A stretch of 7,785 nt of DNA from an uncultured Gemmatimonadaceae bacterium (GTDB lineage Bacteria; Gemmatimonadota; Gemmatimonadetes; Gemmatimonadales; Gemmatimonadaceae): contig CATPBD010000189.1 of the NCBI GenBank assembly GCA_955652265.1, forward strand, positions 1 to 7,785, read 5' to 3'. Position numbers and translations under genes: made by a program. The notes below the pieces were generated by a model. It was not told the origin of the DNA. It ran no database searches and saw only the letters and a list, made by a program, of their open reading frames with translations. Below, one piece after another: positions 7,695-7,785 of this stretch; the stretch's first letter is position 1, and each line of letters opens with the position of its first letter.

Positions 7695-7765
7695 ACTGCA
7701 ACTGAACGAGTGGTGAGCTACCAGCTTTAAAGCTAATAGTGCTCAGCCACTCGTTCAGTTGCAGT
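7695..7765. repeat. 24-bp inverted repeat with 22-nt loop (strong hairpin)
   Basis: Bases 7695-7713 are the exact reverse complement of 7747-7765 (19 bp), G7746 is a single bulged base, and 7714-7718 (TGAGC) pair with 7741-7745 (GCTCA), giving 24 paired positions around a 22-nt loop (7719-7740). Two G-T wobbles could extend the base of the stem. It sits about 48 bp upstream of the GT9 ATG. Neither strand shows a T-tract after the stem, so a canonical intrinsic terminator is not supported. Alternatives are a bidirectional or factor-assisted terminator for a gene to the right, a REP/MITE-like element, a recombination or operator site, or an assembly or amplification artefact if a contig end is close. 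The structure is seen directly; the function is unknown. Confidence 0.9.
7723..7734. repeat. 12-bp perfect palindrome in the hairpin loop
   Basis: AGCTTTAAAGCT reads the same on both strands and lies in the loop of the 7695-7765 inverted repeat, slightly off centre. In single-stranded form it could only make a very tight secondary hairpin; in duplex DNA it could be a dimeric protein-binding site. No function is assigned. Confidence 0.75.
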
Positions 7766-7785
7766 TGATCTGGTCCTGATTGTAC

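Noticed and set aside
7668..7706. Plus-strand mini-ORF with an AGGAGGGG Shine-Dalgarno-like sequence followed by TTG near 7688
   Set aside because: The frame (TTG ACT GAC TGC AAC TGA) is only five codons, lies at the foot of the inverted repeat, and nothing supports it as a leader peptide.
7695..7765. Integron attC site
   Set aside because: The arms carry AAC and GTT at roughly suitable places, but the flanking bases do not fit RYYYAAC/GTTRRRY, there is no unpaired central spacer (19 bp pair without break), and no cassette-like gene array or integrase is visible.
7695..7785. Canonical rho-independent terminator
   Set aside because: The stem is strong but neither strand has a run of T immediately after it, and the loop is large (22 nt).

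Overview
The window looks like chromosomal DNA from a high-GC, two-membraned (diderm) bacterium. Sampled lines run at roughly 53-70% G+C. A TamB-family envelope protein and a heptosyltransferase-type GT9 gene both imply an outer membrane carrying lipopolysaccharide or a similar glycan. Non-ATG starts (TTG, GTG) and poor Shine-Dalgarno sequences are common. The overall style of the proteins reminds me of Gemmatimonadota or a related soil/sediment phylum, but that placement is an impression and was not tested.

Layout: (1) positions 1-4520, plus strand: the nearly complete 3' part of one very large TamB/DUF490-type protein, with the start codon lying just left of the window. (2) 4564-5730, plus: a family-4 (GT-B) glycosyltransferase starting 43 nt after the tamB stop. 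(3) 5727-6566, plus: a FkbM-family SAM-dependent methyltransferase sharing a GTGA overlap with the glycosyltransferase. (4) 6536-7647, minus: a family-9 glycosyltransferase that is broken into two reading frames and converges on, and overlaps by 31 bp, the end of the methyltransferase gene. (5) 7648-7785: non-coding, with a G+C dip to about 47% and a 24-bp inverted repeat (one bulged base) around a small loop that itself contains a 12-bp palindrome.

The three plus-strand genes are tightly packed and have no visible terminator between them, so they are plausibly one transcription unit. TamB-type proteins bridge the inner and outer membranes and are implicated in outer-membrane protein assembly and anterograde phospholipid transport. 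The glycosyltransferases and the FkbM methyltransferase would build and cap a surface glycan. Together the window reads as an envelope-biogenesis region. I see no CRISPR array, tRNA, rRNA, transposase, phage gene or toxin-antitoxin pair, and no convincing unknown multi-gene system. The two items most worth a second look are the split/frameshifted GT9 gene, whose two halves happen to meet at a GTGA stop/start overlap, and the long inverted repeat at the right edge.
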